DNA of 64,000 bases from assembly GCA_003134555.1 (NCBI GenBank), contig PLBO01000151.1:288137-352136 (forward strand), given 5' to 3'. The DNA comes from Actinomycetota bacterium (lineage in GTDB: Bacteria > Actinomycetota > Acidimicrobiia > IMCC26256 > PALSA-610). Positions 17,228 through 26,047 of this stretch are shown piece by piece. Within the stretch, counting starts at the first letter, position 1. Each line of letters starts with the position of its first letter. A program made the position numbers and the translations under genes. The notes below the pieces were generated by a model, which saw nothing but the letters and a program-made list of their open reading frames with translations, did no database searches and was not told the origin of the DNA.

Positions 17228-17910
17228 GGAGCGTCGAGTCGGTATCCGACGCGGCGAAGTACGGAGATCGTCGGACGTTCTGGTCCGGCGCCGTTGGCGA
17301 GCTTGGCGCGCAATTGCGAGATGTGCACGTCGAGCGTCTTGGTCGAGCCGTACCAGTGCTCGTCCCAGCACTCGTCCATGATCCGCTCGCGCGTGACCGC
17401 GCGTCCTGCCTCCGAGGCCAGGAGTGCGAGCAGATCGAATTCGCGTGGACGCAACGCCAGCTCGCGGCCGCCGGCGAAGGCCCGCCGGGCGTCGACGTCG
17501 ATCTCGAGATCTCCGGCGACGAGGCAATGGGACGGCGCGTGCACATCCGATCGGCGCAGGTGGGCCCGAACCCGCGCCAGAAGCTCCGCGAGTCGAAACG
17601 GCTTTGTGACGTAGTCGTTCGCACCCGCGTCCAAACCGACGACCACGTCGACCTCCTCTTGGCGCGCCGTGAGTACCAAGATGGAAATCGCCGGCGCGGA
17701 CGCGCGCAGCTCGCGGCACAGATCGAGACCGTCGACATCGGGCAGACCGAGGTCGAGCACGACGAGATCGGGAACCGAGTGCTCGAACGCGCGCCGCGCG
17801 CTGGTCCCGTCGGCCGCGAGCGTCACCTGGTATCCCTCCGCGCGCAGCGCCTGCTCCAGTGAACGACCGATCGTCGCATCGTCTTCGACCAGCAGCACCT
17901 GCGGCTCCAT
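17224..17910 (-). CDS. OmpR-family response regulator
   Basis: A 228-residue regulator: receiver domain at 1-118 with phospho-acceptor D53 (LVVLDLGLPD), acidic pocket ED at 9-11, LTAR and TKPF; a winged-helix DNA-binding domain at ~130-225 (LRPREFDLLALLASEAGRAV, then a recognition helix ending RAKL). It is encoded upstream of and overlapping its kinase. ATG at 17910 has TAGCCT six bases before it and no ribosome binding site, suggesting a leaderless message. The 158-base gap to the divergent lipoprotein gene would hold its binding sites. Confidence 0.92.
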   Translation of the reverse strand: MEPQVLLVEDDATIGRSLEQALRAEGYQVTLAADGTSARRAFEHSVPDLVVLDLGLPDVDGLDLCRELRASAPAISILVLTARQEEVDVVVGLDAGANDYVTKPFRLAELLARVRAHLRRSDVHAPSHCLVAGDLEIDVDARRAFAGGRELALRPREFDLLALLASEAGRAVTRERIMDECWDEHWYGSTKTLDVHISQLRAKLANGAGPERPTISVLRRVGYRLDAP

Positions 17911-17916
17911 CGCACA

Positions 17917-17922
17917 AGGCTA
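17917..17922 (-). promoter_or_regulatory. -10 element of the response-regulator gene
   Basis: TAGCCT on the minus strand, six bases before ATG at 17910; no Shine-Dalgarno sequence. Consistent with leaderless transcription. Confidence 0.55.
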
Positions 17923-18068
17923 GGGGCGCGCCGGCGAGACCCGAGAGCGCGGAACGTGTTTACCGCGCGCTTACCGAACGAGAAGCCGTCGCTTCGGATG
18001 CCGACCGTACGTTGGCCCCGTTCGCGTGCTTCGCGTGTTCGTTTCGCCGACCCAGGGAGCCGACCAAA

Positions 18069-18737
18069 ATGCGACGAGCCGCACCGCTCGGCGGAGCCGC
18101 CGCCGTACTCGTGGTTCTCCTCGCGGCCTGCAGCTCGTCCGGCGGGAAGCAAGCGGCCGCCCCGAGCACGGCCGCTCCCGGCTCCTCTTCGACCTCGGTA
18201 TCTCCCGTTTCGCGTGCAGTCACCTCCACTTCGACGAGCAGCGTGACCCCCAAAACCGCCGAGGTCAGCCCGTCAGGTGACATCCCCGACAACCAGGCAT
18301 TCGTGAAATACGCATCCCGAACCGGCACGTATTCGCTGGACTTCCCCGAAGGATGGGCACGTACCGAGTCCCCCGGCACAACGACCTTTTCCGAGCACTT
18401 CAACTCGATTCGGATCGCGACGGCGAAGCGCGCGTTCGCTCCGGCGATCGCGTCGGCCCGGGCAACCGAGGTACCCGCGTTGCAACGCTCGACCCCGGGA
18501 TTCACTCTGCGCAACGTCACGTCGGTCAACCGGACCGCAGGGTCCGCCGTGCTCGTGACTTACGGCGCCGACTCTGCGCCCGACGCCGTCACCGGCAAGA
18601 GCGTCGCGCTCGACGTCGAGCGCTACGAGTTCTGGCGCAACGGGACCCAGGTCACGATCACCTTGTCGGCGCCGAAAGGCTCTGACAACGTCGACCCGTG
18701 GAAGAAGGTCACTGATTCCTTCGCATGGTCGGCGTGA
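18069..18737 (+). CDS. Secreted lipoprotein of unknown function
   Basis: A 222-residue protein with a lipoprotein signal peptide: lipobox LLAAC with lipidated C21, then a Ser/Thr/Ala-rich linker to about residue 70. The remaining domain contains YSLDFPEGWARTESPGTT and resembles PsbP-like or 'LpqN'-type domains, but I cannot name it firmly. ATG at 18069 is preceded by a weak GGGAG. Its end overlaps the first ATPase gene, so it belongs to the exporter operon and may be an accessory or substrate-capture subunit. Confidence 0.75.
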   Translation: MRRAAPLGGAAAVLVVLLAACSSSGGKQAAAPSTAAPGSSSTSVSPVSRAVTSTSTSSVTPKTAEVSPSGDIPDNQAFVKYASRTGTYSLDFPEGWARTESPGTTTFSEHFNSIRIATAKRAFAPAIASARATEVPALQRSTPGFTLRNVTSVNRTAGSAVLVTYGADSAPDAVTGKSVALDVERYEFWRNGTQVTITLSAPKGSDNVDPWKKVTDSFAWSA

Positions 18738-19399
18738 CGAGCGCGCTCGACGCTCAGAACCTGTATCGCTTCTACCACGCGGGTGACGACGAGACGCTTG
18801 CGCTGCGCGGAGTGTCGCTCGCAGTCGATTCCGGTGAGCTCGTCGCCGTGACGGGGCCGTCCGGATCGGGTAAGTCGACGCTGCTCGCGTGCCTCGCCGG
18901 TCTGGACGAACCCGACGGTGGCATGGTGCGAGTCGATGGCGAGCAGTTGTCGCGCCGGAGCGAGGAAGCGCGGGCTGCGATTCGGGCGCGGAGTATCGGC
19001 GTCCTGTTCCAGAACACGAACCTGCTCGACCACCTCACGGTTACCGAGAACGTGCGCGTGGCACGGCGACTTGCCGACGACGCCCGCGCGCACGGAACGG
19101 TGAGCGAGCTGCTCGAAGAGCTCGGTATCGGCGATCGGGCTCGCGCTCGTCCGTCGGAGCTGTCGGGAGGTGAGCTTGCGCGCGCCGGTCTCGCGGTCGC
19201 GATCGCGAACCATCCGAGCGTGATCCTGGCCGACGAGCCGACCGGCGAGCTCGATCACGCCCGCGCCTCGAGCATCTTGGCGCTGCTACGGAGGCGTGCC
19301 GAGAAAGGTGCCGCGGTGATCGTGGTAACGCACAGCGACGCCGTCGCCGCGGAGGCCGACCGCGTGATTGCGTTGCGCGACGGGCAGGTGACGTCGTGA
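18725..19399 (+). CDS. ABC exporter ATP-binding protein, first of two
   Basis: A 224-residue LolD/MacB-type ATPase. Walker A is GPSGSGKST, the Q loop LFQNTN, the signature LSGGELARAGLAVAIA, Walker B VILADEPTGELD and the switch VTHSD. The signature is slightly unusual (ELARAG instead of QQQRVA) but all catalytic residues are present. ATG at 18725 overlaps the lipoprotein gene by 13 bases; GTG at 18734 in the same frame would give a GTGA overlap and is also plausible. A second ATPase and an FtsX-type permease follow with four-base overlaps. Confidence 0.88.
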   Translation: MVGVTSALDAQNLYRFYHAGDDETLALRGVSLAVDSGELVAVTGPSGSGKSTLLACLAGLDEPDGGMVRVDGEQLSRRSEEARAAIRARSIGVLFQNTNLLDHLTVTENVRVARRLADDARAHGTVSELLEELGIGDRARARPSELSGGELARAGLAVAIANHPSVILADEPTGELDHARASSILALLRRRAEKGAAVIVVTHSDAVAAEADRVIALRDGQVTS

Positions 19400-20112
19400 C
19401 AAATACAGACGAACAGACGGCGCTCGTGCGTTGCACGGACCTCGCTCGCACGTACGGCTCGGGGCGCGCGGCCGTCGTCGCGCTCCACGGTGCAACTTGC
19501 GAGATCTTCCCCGGTGAACACGTCACGCTCATGGGTCCTTCGGGCTCGGGCAAATCGACGCTGCTCCATTTGATCGCCGGGCTCGACGAGCCGACTGCGG
19601 GATCGATCACGTGGCCGGCGCTCGGCGACCGCGGGTCGTTGCGGCCGGGGCCCATCGCCCTCGTACTGCAGGGCCCGAGCCTCCTCGCCCCGCTCGATGC
19701 CGTCGAAAATGTTGCGCTCCCGCTCGTGCTCGCGGGCCTCGACGACTCCGACGCGCGTGAGAGAGCTTTCGCGGCGCTCGCGCGCCTCGAGCTCTCGGAC
19801 CTGCACGCCAAGCTGCCCGAGGAGCTCTCCGGCGGCCAGATGCAACGCATCGCGATCGCGCGCGCACTCGCGCAGCGACCTCGGCTGTTTCTCGCCGACG
19901 AGCCGACCGGCCAGCTCGACCATGACACCGCGAGACACGTCATCGACGTGCTGCTCGAGGCGGCGAGGGAGAGTGGCGCGGCGGTCGTCGTCAGCACTCA
20001 CGATCCCGCCGTCGGCAATCGCCTCGATCAATGTTGGCCGGTCGTCGACGGCAGCCTGAAGGTCTGCCGGGCGCGTTCGACCGATCAGGCCGGTGCCTCG
20101 TGCTCGGCATGA
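19396..20112 (+). CDS. ABC exporter ATP-binding protein, second of two
   Basis: A 238-residue LolD/MacB-type ATPase with canonical motifs: Walker A GPSGSGKST, Q loop VLQGPS, signature LSGGQMQRIAIARAL, Walker B LFLADEPTGQLD, switch STHD. The start is GTG at 19396 in a GTGA overlap with the first ATPase; the stop overlaps the permease start (ATGA). Having two intact but different ATPases before one permease suggests a heterodimeric motor. Confidence 0.9.
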   Translation: MTNTDEQTALVRCTDLARTYGSGRAAVVALHGATCEIFPGEHVTLMGPSGSGKSTLLHLIAGLDEPTAGSITWPALGDRGSLRPGPIALVLQGPSLLAPLDAVENVALPLVLAGLDDSDARERAFAALARLELSDLHAKLPEELSGGQMQRIAIARALAQRPRLFLADEPTGQLDHDTARHVIDVLLEAARESGAAVVVSTHDPAVGNRLDQCWPVVDGSLKVCRARSTDQAGASCSA

Positions 20113-22754
20113 CGTGGCTGCGCGGCATGTCGCGCCGCACCGGCCGCTTGGGCGCGACCGCCGCGGGTGTCGCCATCGCCGTCGCGCTCCTCGCGTCGAT
20201 CGGGACGTTCCTCGCCGGATCGAAGGCGACCATGACGCAACGTGCCGCGCAGACCGTCGCCGTTGACTGGCAGGTCGAATTACAGCCCGGTGCCGATCCC
20301 AACGCTGTGCTCAATGCCGCGCGCTCGCGAGCGGTGACCGCCCTTCCGGTGAGCTTCGCGCAGACGACCGGACTCCAAGCCACGACCGGCGGCTCGACGC
20401 AGACCACGGGAGCCGGCTTCGTGCTCGGCCTTCCCGACGGGTACCGCCCGGCGTTTCCGGGCACGATTCGCGATCTCGCCGGAACCGGACGCGGCGTCCT
20501 CGTCGCCCAACAGACCGCCGCAAATCTGCGCGTCGCGCCGGGCGACACCATCACCATCGGACGCGCCGGACTCCCGGCCGCGCGTGTGCGCGTCGACGGC
20601 GTCGTCGACCTTCCCCAAGCGGATTCGCTCTTCCAGAAGGTCGGTGCGCCGGTCGGCGCACAACCTCAGGCTCCGCCGGACAATGTTCTGCTCGTTCCCG
20701 CGGCCACGTGGCATTCGATCTTCGACCCGCTTGCGACGGTGCGTCCGGACCTGATCCGGACGCAGATCCACGCCCAGCTGTCGCGCGCTCTCCCGCATGA
20801 TCCGGCGGCCGCGTACACACAGGTGACCGGCGCGGCGCGCAATCTCGAAGTCACTCTGTCGGGTTCGGCACTCGTCGGCGACAACCTCGCGGCGACGCTC
20901 GGCGCCGCGAGGTCCGACGCGCTCTACGCGCAGGTGCTGTTCCTGTTCCTCGGTATTCCCGGCGCGGTGCTCGCCGGTCTGCTCACCGGCGCGGTCGCCG
21001 CGTCCGGTGCAACGCGTCGTCGCCGCGAACAGGCACTGCTGCGCACGCGCGGCGCCACCACCCGGACTCTCGTCCGTATCGGACTCCTCGAGACTGCAGT
21101 CGTAGGCACCGTCGGCGCGGTCGTCGGTCTCGGCGTCGCGTCGATCGTCGGGCGGCTCGAGTTCGGGAGCGCGTCGTTCGGCGCAACACGCGCGACCGCG
21201 CTGGCGTTCGGACTTGGCTCCGCGCTCGTCGGCGTGACCATTGCCGGCCTCGCGATCACGCTTCCCGCGTGGCGAGACGCGCGATCGATCACCGTCGTCG
21301 GCGCGCGCCGGTCGATCGGCCGCGCCCGCGCGCCGCGGTGGCTACGCCTGGGTATCGATGTGGTCATCCTCGGTGGGTCCGCACTCGTGTTCTGGCTCAC
21401 GAGCCGGAGCGGTTACACACTCGTGCTCGCGCCGGAAGGCACACCGTCGATCTCGGTCAGCTACTGGGCACTCGCCGGGCCCGCCCTCCTGTGGGTCGGT
21501 GCGGGTCTGCTCGCGTGGCGCGTCGCCTATCTCCTCCTCGGGGCCTCACGCGGTATCGCACGGCTCCTCGCTCGCCCCTTCTCGGGACGCCTCGCGGGTA
21601 CCGTCGGTGCCACGATGCGGCGCCAGCGCCGGTTGCTCGCGAGCGCACTTGCGCTCGTCGCGCTAACGACTGCGTTCGCGGCATCCACCGCGGTATTCAA
21701 CGCCACTTACGAATCTCAGGCTGTCGTCGACGCCAGACTCACGAACGGCGCGGATGTGACGGTCACCGAAGCGCCCGGCGCCGCAGTTGCTCCCGGCGCC
21801 GCCCGCGCCATTGCAGCTGTGCCCGGCGTCACCGCGGTCGAGCCACTCCAACACCGCTTCGCCTACGTCGGCGCTGACCTCCAGGATCTCTACGGCGTCC
21901 GCACTTCCACGATTGTCGATGCCACCAAACTGCAGGACGCCTATTTCCAGGGCGGCACTGCACGCGACCTCATGCGCAAACTCGGCGCGCAACCCGACGG
22001 CATCCTCCTCAGCGCCGAGACGGTGAAGGACTTTCAGCTCCGTCCCGGCGACCACGTCCGTTTGCGGCTGCGCGACGTACGCAGCACCCGGCTCGTCGAC
22101 GTTGCGTTCAAGTACGTCGGTGTCGCCAAGGAATTTCCGACCGCGCCGCGCGACAGCTTCCTCGTGGCCAACGCCGACTACGTCGCGCGCCGTACTGGAA
22201 GCGATGCCGTCGGCGCCTTTCTCGTCGGCACGGGCTCGTCGTCGCCGAGCGCCGTAGCGGCCCGTTTGCGCGCAAATCTGGGGACGAGCGCGACGATCTC
22301 CGACATCACGAACACGCGAAAGGTCGTGGGCTCGAGCCTCACCGCGGTCGATCTGTCGGGCTTGACCCGGGTCGAGCTCGGCTTCGCGATCGTGCTCGCC
22401 GCAGCTTCGACCGGACTCGTGCTCGCGCTCGGCTTCGCCGAACGACGTCGGACCTTCGCCATCGCGACGGCGCTCGGCGCGAAGCCGCGCCAGCTCGGCG
22501 GCTTCGTCTGGAGCGAGGCCGCGTTCATCGTCGCCGGCGGACTGTTCGCGGGCGCGATTGCCGGATGGGCACTCGCATCGATGCTCGTCAAAGTCCTCAC
22601 CGGCGTCTTCGATCCGCCGCCGGCCGCGCTTTCGGTGCCGTGGACATATCTCGCGACGGTCGCCGCAGTTGCAACGGTCGCAGTCGTAGTCGCCGGCGCG
22701 GGAACAATCCGCCGCGCGCAAACCGCACCCCTCACGGCCCTGCGCGAGCTCTGA
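20109..22754 (+). CDS. FtsX/MacB-type ABC exporter permease (fused double unit)
   Basis: An 881-residue membrane protein. There is a helix at 12-33, a large extracytoplasmic domain (~35-265), three helices (~270-385), further helices (~410-530), a second extracytoplasmic domain (~535-745) and three terminal helices (~755-870). This is two FtsX-type units in one chain, as in type VII mechanotransmission exporters that release lipoproteins or peptides. ATG at 20109 overlaps the second ATPase stop. With the lipoprotein and both ATPases it forms one operon facing a two-component system. The substrate is unknown. Confidence 0.88.
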   Translation: MTWLRGMSRRTGRLGATAAGVAIAVALLASIGTFLAGSKATMTQRAAQTVAVDWQVELQPGADPNAVLNAARSRAVTALPVSFAQTTGLQATTGGSTQTTGAGFVLGLPDGYRPAFPGTIRDLAGTGRGVLVAQQTAANLRVAPGDTITIGRAGLPAARVRVDGVVDLPQADSLFQKVGAPVGAQPQAPPDNVLLVPAATWHSIFDPLATVRPDLIRTQIHAQLSRALPHDPAAAYTQVTGAARNLEVTLSGSALVGDNLAATLGAARSDALYAQVLFLFLGIPGAVLAGLLTGAVAASGATRRRREQALLRTRGATTRTLVRIGLLETAVVGTVGAVVGLGVASIVGRLEFGSASFGATRATALAFGLGSALVGVTIAGLAITLPAWRDARSITVVGARRSIGRARAPRWLRLGIDVVILGGSALVFWLTSRSGYTLVLAPEGTPSISVSYWALAGPALLWVGAGLLAWRVAYLLLGASRGIARLLARPFSGRLAGTVGATMRRQRRLLASALALVALTTAFAASTAVFNATYESQAVVDARLTNGADVTVTEAPGAAVAPGAARAIAAVPGVTAVEPLQHRFAYVGADLQDLYGVRTSTIVDATKLQDAYFQGGTARDLMRKLGAQPDGILLSAETVKDFQLRPGDHVRLRLRDVRSTRLVDVAFKYVGVAKEFPTAPRDSFLVANADYVARRTGSDAVGAFLVGTGSSSPSAVAARLRANLGTSATISDITNTRKVVGSSLTAVDLSGLTRVELGFAIVLAAASTGLVLALGFAERRRTFAIATALGAKPRQLGGFVWSEAAFIVAGGLFAGAIAGWALASMLVKVLTGVFDPPPAALSVPWTYLATVAAVATVAVVVAGAGTIRRAQTAPLTALREL

Positions 22755-22759
22755 CGGGC

Positions 22760-23809
22760 TCAGTCGCCGCGAAGCGCGGCTCTTCCTTCCTTCAGGCCGT
22801 AGAACAAGATGACGTAGCCGGCGAGCGGATCCGCCCACCACCAGCCCAGGCCCGCGTTCAATGCGAGCCCGGCCATCACCGCGGTGGCGAGCAGCGCGTC
22901 GACCATCGTGACGCGACCCTCGGTGCGCAGAACCGGGTTGTCGAGCGCTCGACCGACGCGAGCTTTTCCGGCGGCGAGTCCGAACATGACGACCGCGGTC
23001 GCCGCCGTCCAGACGATGCCCGGCACCGAGTGCTTGGGGTGGTGCGCCATGACCAACACGTACGTGCTCTGCACCGCGAGGTACACGGCCAGGATCACGA
23101 ACGCCGTACCGATCGCGCGCAACGCTTTGCGTTGGCGCGCCTCCCCGGTACCTGACAGTTCCCAGAGGACGACGGTGCTGGCGCCGATCTCGATGAGCGA
23201 GTCGAGACCGAACCCACCGAGCGCGACCGACCTGGCCGTGATCGCCGCGATCGCGAGCACGACGATGCCGACGACGTTCCATCCGAGCGTGAAACTTTCG
23301 AGGAGGTAGCCGCGCCGCAGAAGCCCGTCCTTCTGCGCCACCTGCTCCAAACGGCACACGCGCAGCAGCGTGGCGAGCCCGTCGGGCGTTCCCGGCCAAT
23401 GCGCTCTGACCTCTTCCACGCCCGCTCGCCTGACGACGCTGCGCAGCACGATGCTCGTGATGATGGCGTCGTCGGCGTAACCGACGACCGGGATGAAGTC
23501 GGGGACGAGATCGATCGGCGACGCGAGGTAGCCGAGCAGAAGCCACAACCGCACGCGCACGCCCCGATGCAAGGTCTTGTCGCGCGCGAGCCGGTGAATG
23601 AGCCGAGCCGTGTCGGGAACGATGCGTGCGGCTTCGCTCAGCGTGCTGGTCTGTGGCTTCACCACGAGGAGCGCAACGACGAAGACGAGCCAGAGCGCCA
23701 GAAGGCTCGCAACAACGGAGAGAGCGATACTCAGAGTCAGAATGATCCTGACGACGGCGACGGCGCGGACGAGGGTGAAATCGTAGAGGACCGAACGCCC
23801 AACGGGCAC
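22760..23809 (-). CDS. YkvA (DUF1232)-cation-diffusion-facilitator-like fusion protein
   Basis: A 349-residue membrane protein. Residues 84-125 (LLLGYLASPIDLVPDFIPVVG, then YADD) are a clear YkvA/DUF1232 segment; residues ~168-345 form a five- to six-helix module resembling the membrane domain of cation diffusion facilitators (ESFTLGWNVVG, GGFGLDSLIEIGAS, DALLATAVMAGL). The usual His of the HxxxD metal sites is not seen, only the Asp residues, so zinc transport is doubtful. The start is GTG at 23809. Five bases separate its stop from the convergent permease stop. Whether it transports metals is open. Confidence 0.75.
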   Translation of the reverse strand: MPVGRSVLYDFTLVRAVAVVRIILTLSIALSVVASLLALWLVFVVALLVVKPQTSTLSEAARIVPDTARLIHRLARDKTLHRGVRVRLWLLLGYLASPIDLVPDFIPVVGYADDAIITSIVLRSVVRRAGVEEVRAHWPGTPDGLATLLRVCRLEQVAQKDGLLRRGYLLESFTLGWNVVGIVVLAIAAITARSVALGGFGLDSLIEIGASTVVLWELSGTGEARQRKALRAIGTAFVILAVYLAVQSTYVLVMAHHPKHSVPGIVWTAATAVVMFGLAAGKARVGRALDNPVLRTEGRVTMVDALLATAVMAGLALNAGLGWWWADPLAGYVILFYGLKEGRAALRGD

Positions 23810-23870
23810 CGATGAGTTTGCGAGACGAACGAAGTCGGTTGTGTGTGCTGACGCCGGCGAGTTGCGGGAG

Positions 23871-23876
23871 TATCGA
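23871..23876 (+). promoter_or_regulatory. Possible -10 element of the alpha/beta hydrolase gene
   Basis: TATCGA followed by six bases and ATG at 23883. The last base is not T, so the match is imperfect; no ribosome binding site is present. Confidence 0.35.
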
Positions 23877-23882
23877 CTGACG

Positions 23883-24578
23883 ATGGCGACCTATGTGTTG
23901 ATTCACGGCGCCGGGTCCGACTCGTGGTACTGGCATCTCGTCGTTCCCGAGCTGCGCGCGCGCGGTCACGACGTGATCGCGCCGGACCTACCTTCCGACG
24001 ACGACACGGCGGGGTTGTCCGAGTACGCCGACGTCGTAACCGAGGCCGTCGGCGACCGTACCGATCTCGTCGTAGTCGCCCAGTCGCTGGGCGGATTCAC
24101 CTCGCCGCTGGTATGCGACCGGGTGCCGGTGAGTCTCTTGATCCTGGTCGCGGCGATGGTGCCGCTCCCGGGCGAGCCGCCGGGAGACTGGTGGGCCAAC
24201 ACCGGTTGGGAGCAGGCCCGGCGCGAGGCGGCGGCGCGCGACGACCGACCACCGAGCGGCGACTTCGACGTGATTGCCGAGTTCTTCCACGACGTTCCGG
24301 CGAACGTGACGGCCGAGGCGATGGCGCGCGGCGAACGGCAGCAGTCCGCCACGCCGTTCGAGAAGCCGTGGCCGCTCGGGGCGTGGCCCGCCGTACCGAC
24401 GCAGTTCCTGCTGTGCCGCGACGACCGATTCTTCCCGGCCGAGTTCATGCGCCGGGTTGTTCGGGAGCGGCTGGCCGTCACACCCGACGAGATGGAAGGC
24501 GGTCACCTGCCGGCGCTGGCCCACCCGAAGGAATTGGCCGAGCGTTTGGAGGCGTACCGAGCGGAGGCGGGGGTGTGA
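23883..24578 (+). CDS. Alpha/beta hydrolase
   Basis: A 231-residue hydrolase of the 'MTTYVLVHGA' group: it begins MATYVLIHGAGSDSWYW (oxyanion region HGAG), has nucleophile S68 in VVAQSLGGF, an acid in CRDDRFFPAEF and the catalytic His in MEGGHLPALAHP. Members include esterases and hydroxynitrile-lyase-like enzymes; the substrate is not deducible. An upstream in-frame extension exists, but ATG at 23883 starts exactly at the domain. The next gene begins 13 bases after its stop. Confidence 0.87.
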   Translation: MATYVLIHGAGSDSWYWHLVVPELRARGHDVIAPDLPSDDDTAGLSEYADVVTEAVGDRTDLVVVAQSLGGFTSPLVCDRVPVSLLILVAAMVPLPGEPPGDWWANTGWEQARREAAARDDRPPSGDFDVIAEFFHDVPANVTAEAMARGERQQSATPFEKPWPLGAWPAVPTQFLLCRDDRFFPAEFMRRVVRERLAVTPDEMEGGHLPALAHPKELAERLEAYRAEAGV

Positions 24579-24591
24579 CAGAGTCGTCCTG

Positions 24592-25734
24592 ATGCCGGGA
24601 ACGGTCCGCGACGAGTACCGGCGCGAGGTCGCGGCGAGCGGGCTCACGCCGACCGCGGTGACGCACCTGACTCGCGACGCGCTCGGGACCATCGACCTCG
24701 CCAACCTCGCGCCGGTGAAGACGCTCCTCAAGCGCTTCTTCTCGGCCGACGCTTGGACGCCCGCCGACGACGAAGCCCTTGCCGATCTCGTCGGTCCCGG
24801 GGAGGGCTGGTGGCGCCATGAGCTCGAGGAGCGATTCGCGTTCGAGTTCGGATGGCGGGAGGGCGCGTTCCGACTCGAGCTGTCACCGTTGGTCGAGCAC
24901 GCGGCGATCACCGCAACGCCCGACGCAAGGTTCGACGCGACGTTCGACGCGACGTTCGACGGGCCGGTAGTCCCCGAGGCGACGCCGAATCCGCGCACGA
25001 TCCGCTTCGTCACTCCACCGATCCACGCCGGCCCGAGTCGCTGGTACGAGTCGGCGGCCGGCGTCGACGATCCGCGCGTGGCGCGGTTGTTCGAGTTCGC
25101 CGACGTTGCCGACGTGCTCGTCGGCCCCGACTTCGTCGCGGTCGGGTTGCGCCGCCCCGACCAATGGGAGCACCTGCTCGATTCCGTGCTGACCGTCGTC
25201 GCCGCCGAATTCGCGGCGGCCGCTCCCGCAACCTCGCCGACGGACGCCGCCAACGCGGCGCCACGCGATCAAATCTCGGACGCGCGCTCCCCGTCGGTCG
25301 TGCACACCGGCGCGCTCGACCGCGCGTGGCGCGAGTTGGGCGCGCTACGCGCCGACCAACCGCACGACCTCGAGCGACTCCTCACCGCGGTGTCGTCGAC
25401 CGATGCAGCCGTTCGTCAGGTGGCGGGTCGTCTCATGATCGGCGCCGACGTCGACATCGCCGAGGCGGCGTGGAGCCGACTGTTGGCCGACCCCAGCCGC
25501 CGGGTCCGACGCGCAGCGGTCGACGCGATGGTCGACGCCGACCGGACCGCGCTCCGACCACTCCTGGAGCAGGCGTTGCGCGACACCGACGCGTGGACGC
25601 GCTGGAAGGCGCTGCGCGGGCTCGTCGAGATCGGCATCGAACCGAGTCGCAGTGTCGTCGCCCTGCTCACCGACGACGCCGACTTCCGCGTGCGGCTCGA
25701 AACCGCCCGCGCGTTGGGCGGGCCTCGTGATTGA
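24592..25734 (+). CDS. Nfu N-terminal domain plus HEAT-repeat protein
   Basis: A 380-residue protein. Residues ~130-205 match the Nfu/NifU-scaffold N-terminal domain (TPNPRTIRFVTPP, then ARLFEFADVADVLVGPDFVAV). The C-terminal ~130 residues are helical HEAT-like repeats (AVRQVAGRLMI, RRVRRAAVDAMVDAD, AWTRWKALRGLVEIGI, FRVRLETARALGG). The Cys-x2-Cys iron-sulfur domain of true Nfu proteins is absent. The combination resembles the 'conserved virulence factor C' layout of Firmicutes. A role in protein-protein contact or iron-sulfur handling is only inferred. A short 12-base tandem repeat encodes FDAT-FDAT-FDG around residues 115-125. Confidence 0.72.
   Translation: MPGTVRDEYRREVAASGLTPTAVTHLTRDALGTIDLANLAPVKTLLKRFFSADAWTPADDEALADLVGPGEGWWRHELEERFAFEFGWREGAFRLELSPLVEHAAITATPDARFDATFDATFDGPVVPEATPNPRTIRFVTPPIHAGPSRWYESAAGVDDPRVARLFEFADVADVLVGPDFVAVGLRRPDQWEHLLDSVLTVVAAEFAAAAPATSPTDAANAAPRDQISDARSPSVVHTGALDRAWRELGALRADQPHDLERLLTAVSSTDAAVRQVAGRLMIGADVDIAEAAWSRLLADPSRRVRRAAVDAMVDADRTALRPLLEQALRDTDAWTRWKALRGLVEIGIEPSRSVVALLTDDADFRVRLETARALGGPRD
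24932..24961 (+). repeat. Short in-frame tandem repeat, 12-base unit
   Basis: TTCGACGCGACG occurs twice in direct succession and is followed by a partial third copy (TTCGACG), encoding FDAT-FDAT-FDG in the Nfu_N-HEAT gene. Being a multiple of three it keeps the frame and could vary in copy number. Confidence 0.75.
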
Positions 25735-25742
25735 CTCGGCCC

Positions 25743-25994
25743 ATGAAGAAGCTTGCTGACTACGGCATCGACGACCACCCCGCGGATGATCCCGAGCGCG
25801 TTCAGGTCACGTGGATCGTCGCCGTGCTCGACGATTGTGAGGAGTGCGAAGACCCGCGCATCGAGCTGACCGTCGAAGAGGTGGGCAAGCAGGGCGCCGG
25901 GCTCGTCGGCCATCTCAGCCCGTCGACGGCCCGTCGACTACGAGCCGCGCTCGCCACCGCACTCCGGGAGATCGGCGAAGACGTCGACCCGTAG
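25743..25994 (+). CDS. Conserved small acidic protein of unknown function
   Basis: An 83-residue protein starting MKKLADYGIDDHPADD; it has a short Cys pair (DDCEECEDP) and an acidic C-terminus. I do not recognise the family. It starts eight bases after the stop of the Nfu_N-HEAT gene on the same strand and so is probably co-transcribed and functionally linked to it. Codon use is as GC-rich as its neighbours. Confidence 0.65.
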   Translation: MKKLADYGIDDHPADDPERVQVTWIVAVLDDCEECEDPRIELTVEEVGKQGAGLVGHLSPSTARRLRAALATALREIGEDVDP

Positions 25995-26047
25995 CCCTCG
26001 GCGCAGGCGAGCGCGATACTGACGCTCGAGCGTCGCTGCGTCGGGGG

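Noticed and set aside
21663-23969. 768-codon minus-strand open frame
   Set aside because: It runs antisense through the FtsX-type permease and, in another frame, through the YkvA-CDF gene; it is low-complexity and Arg/Asp-rich. GC-rich DNA produces such shadows.
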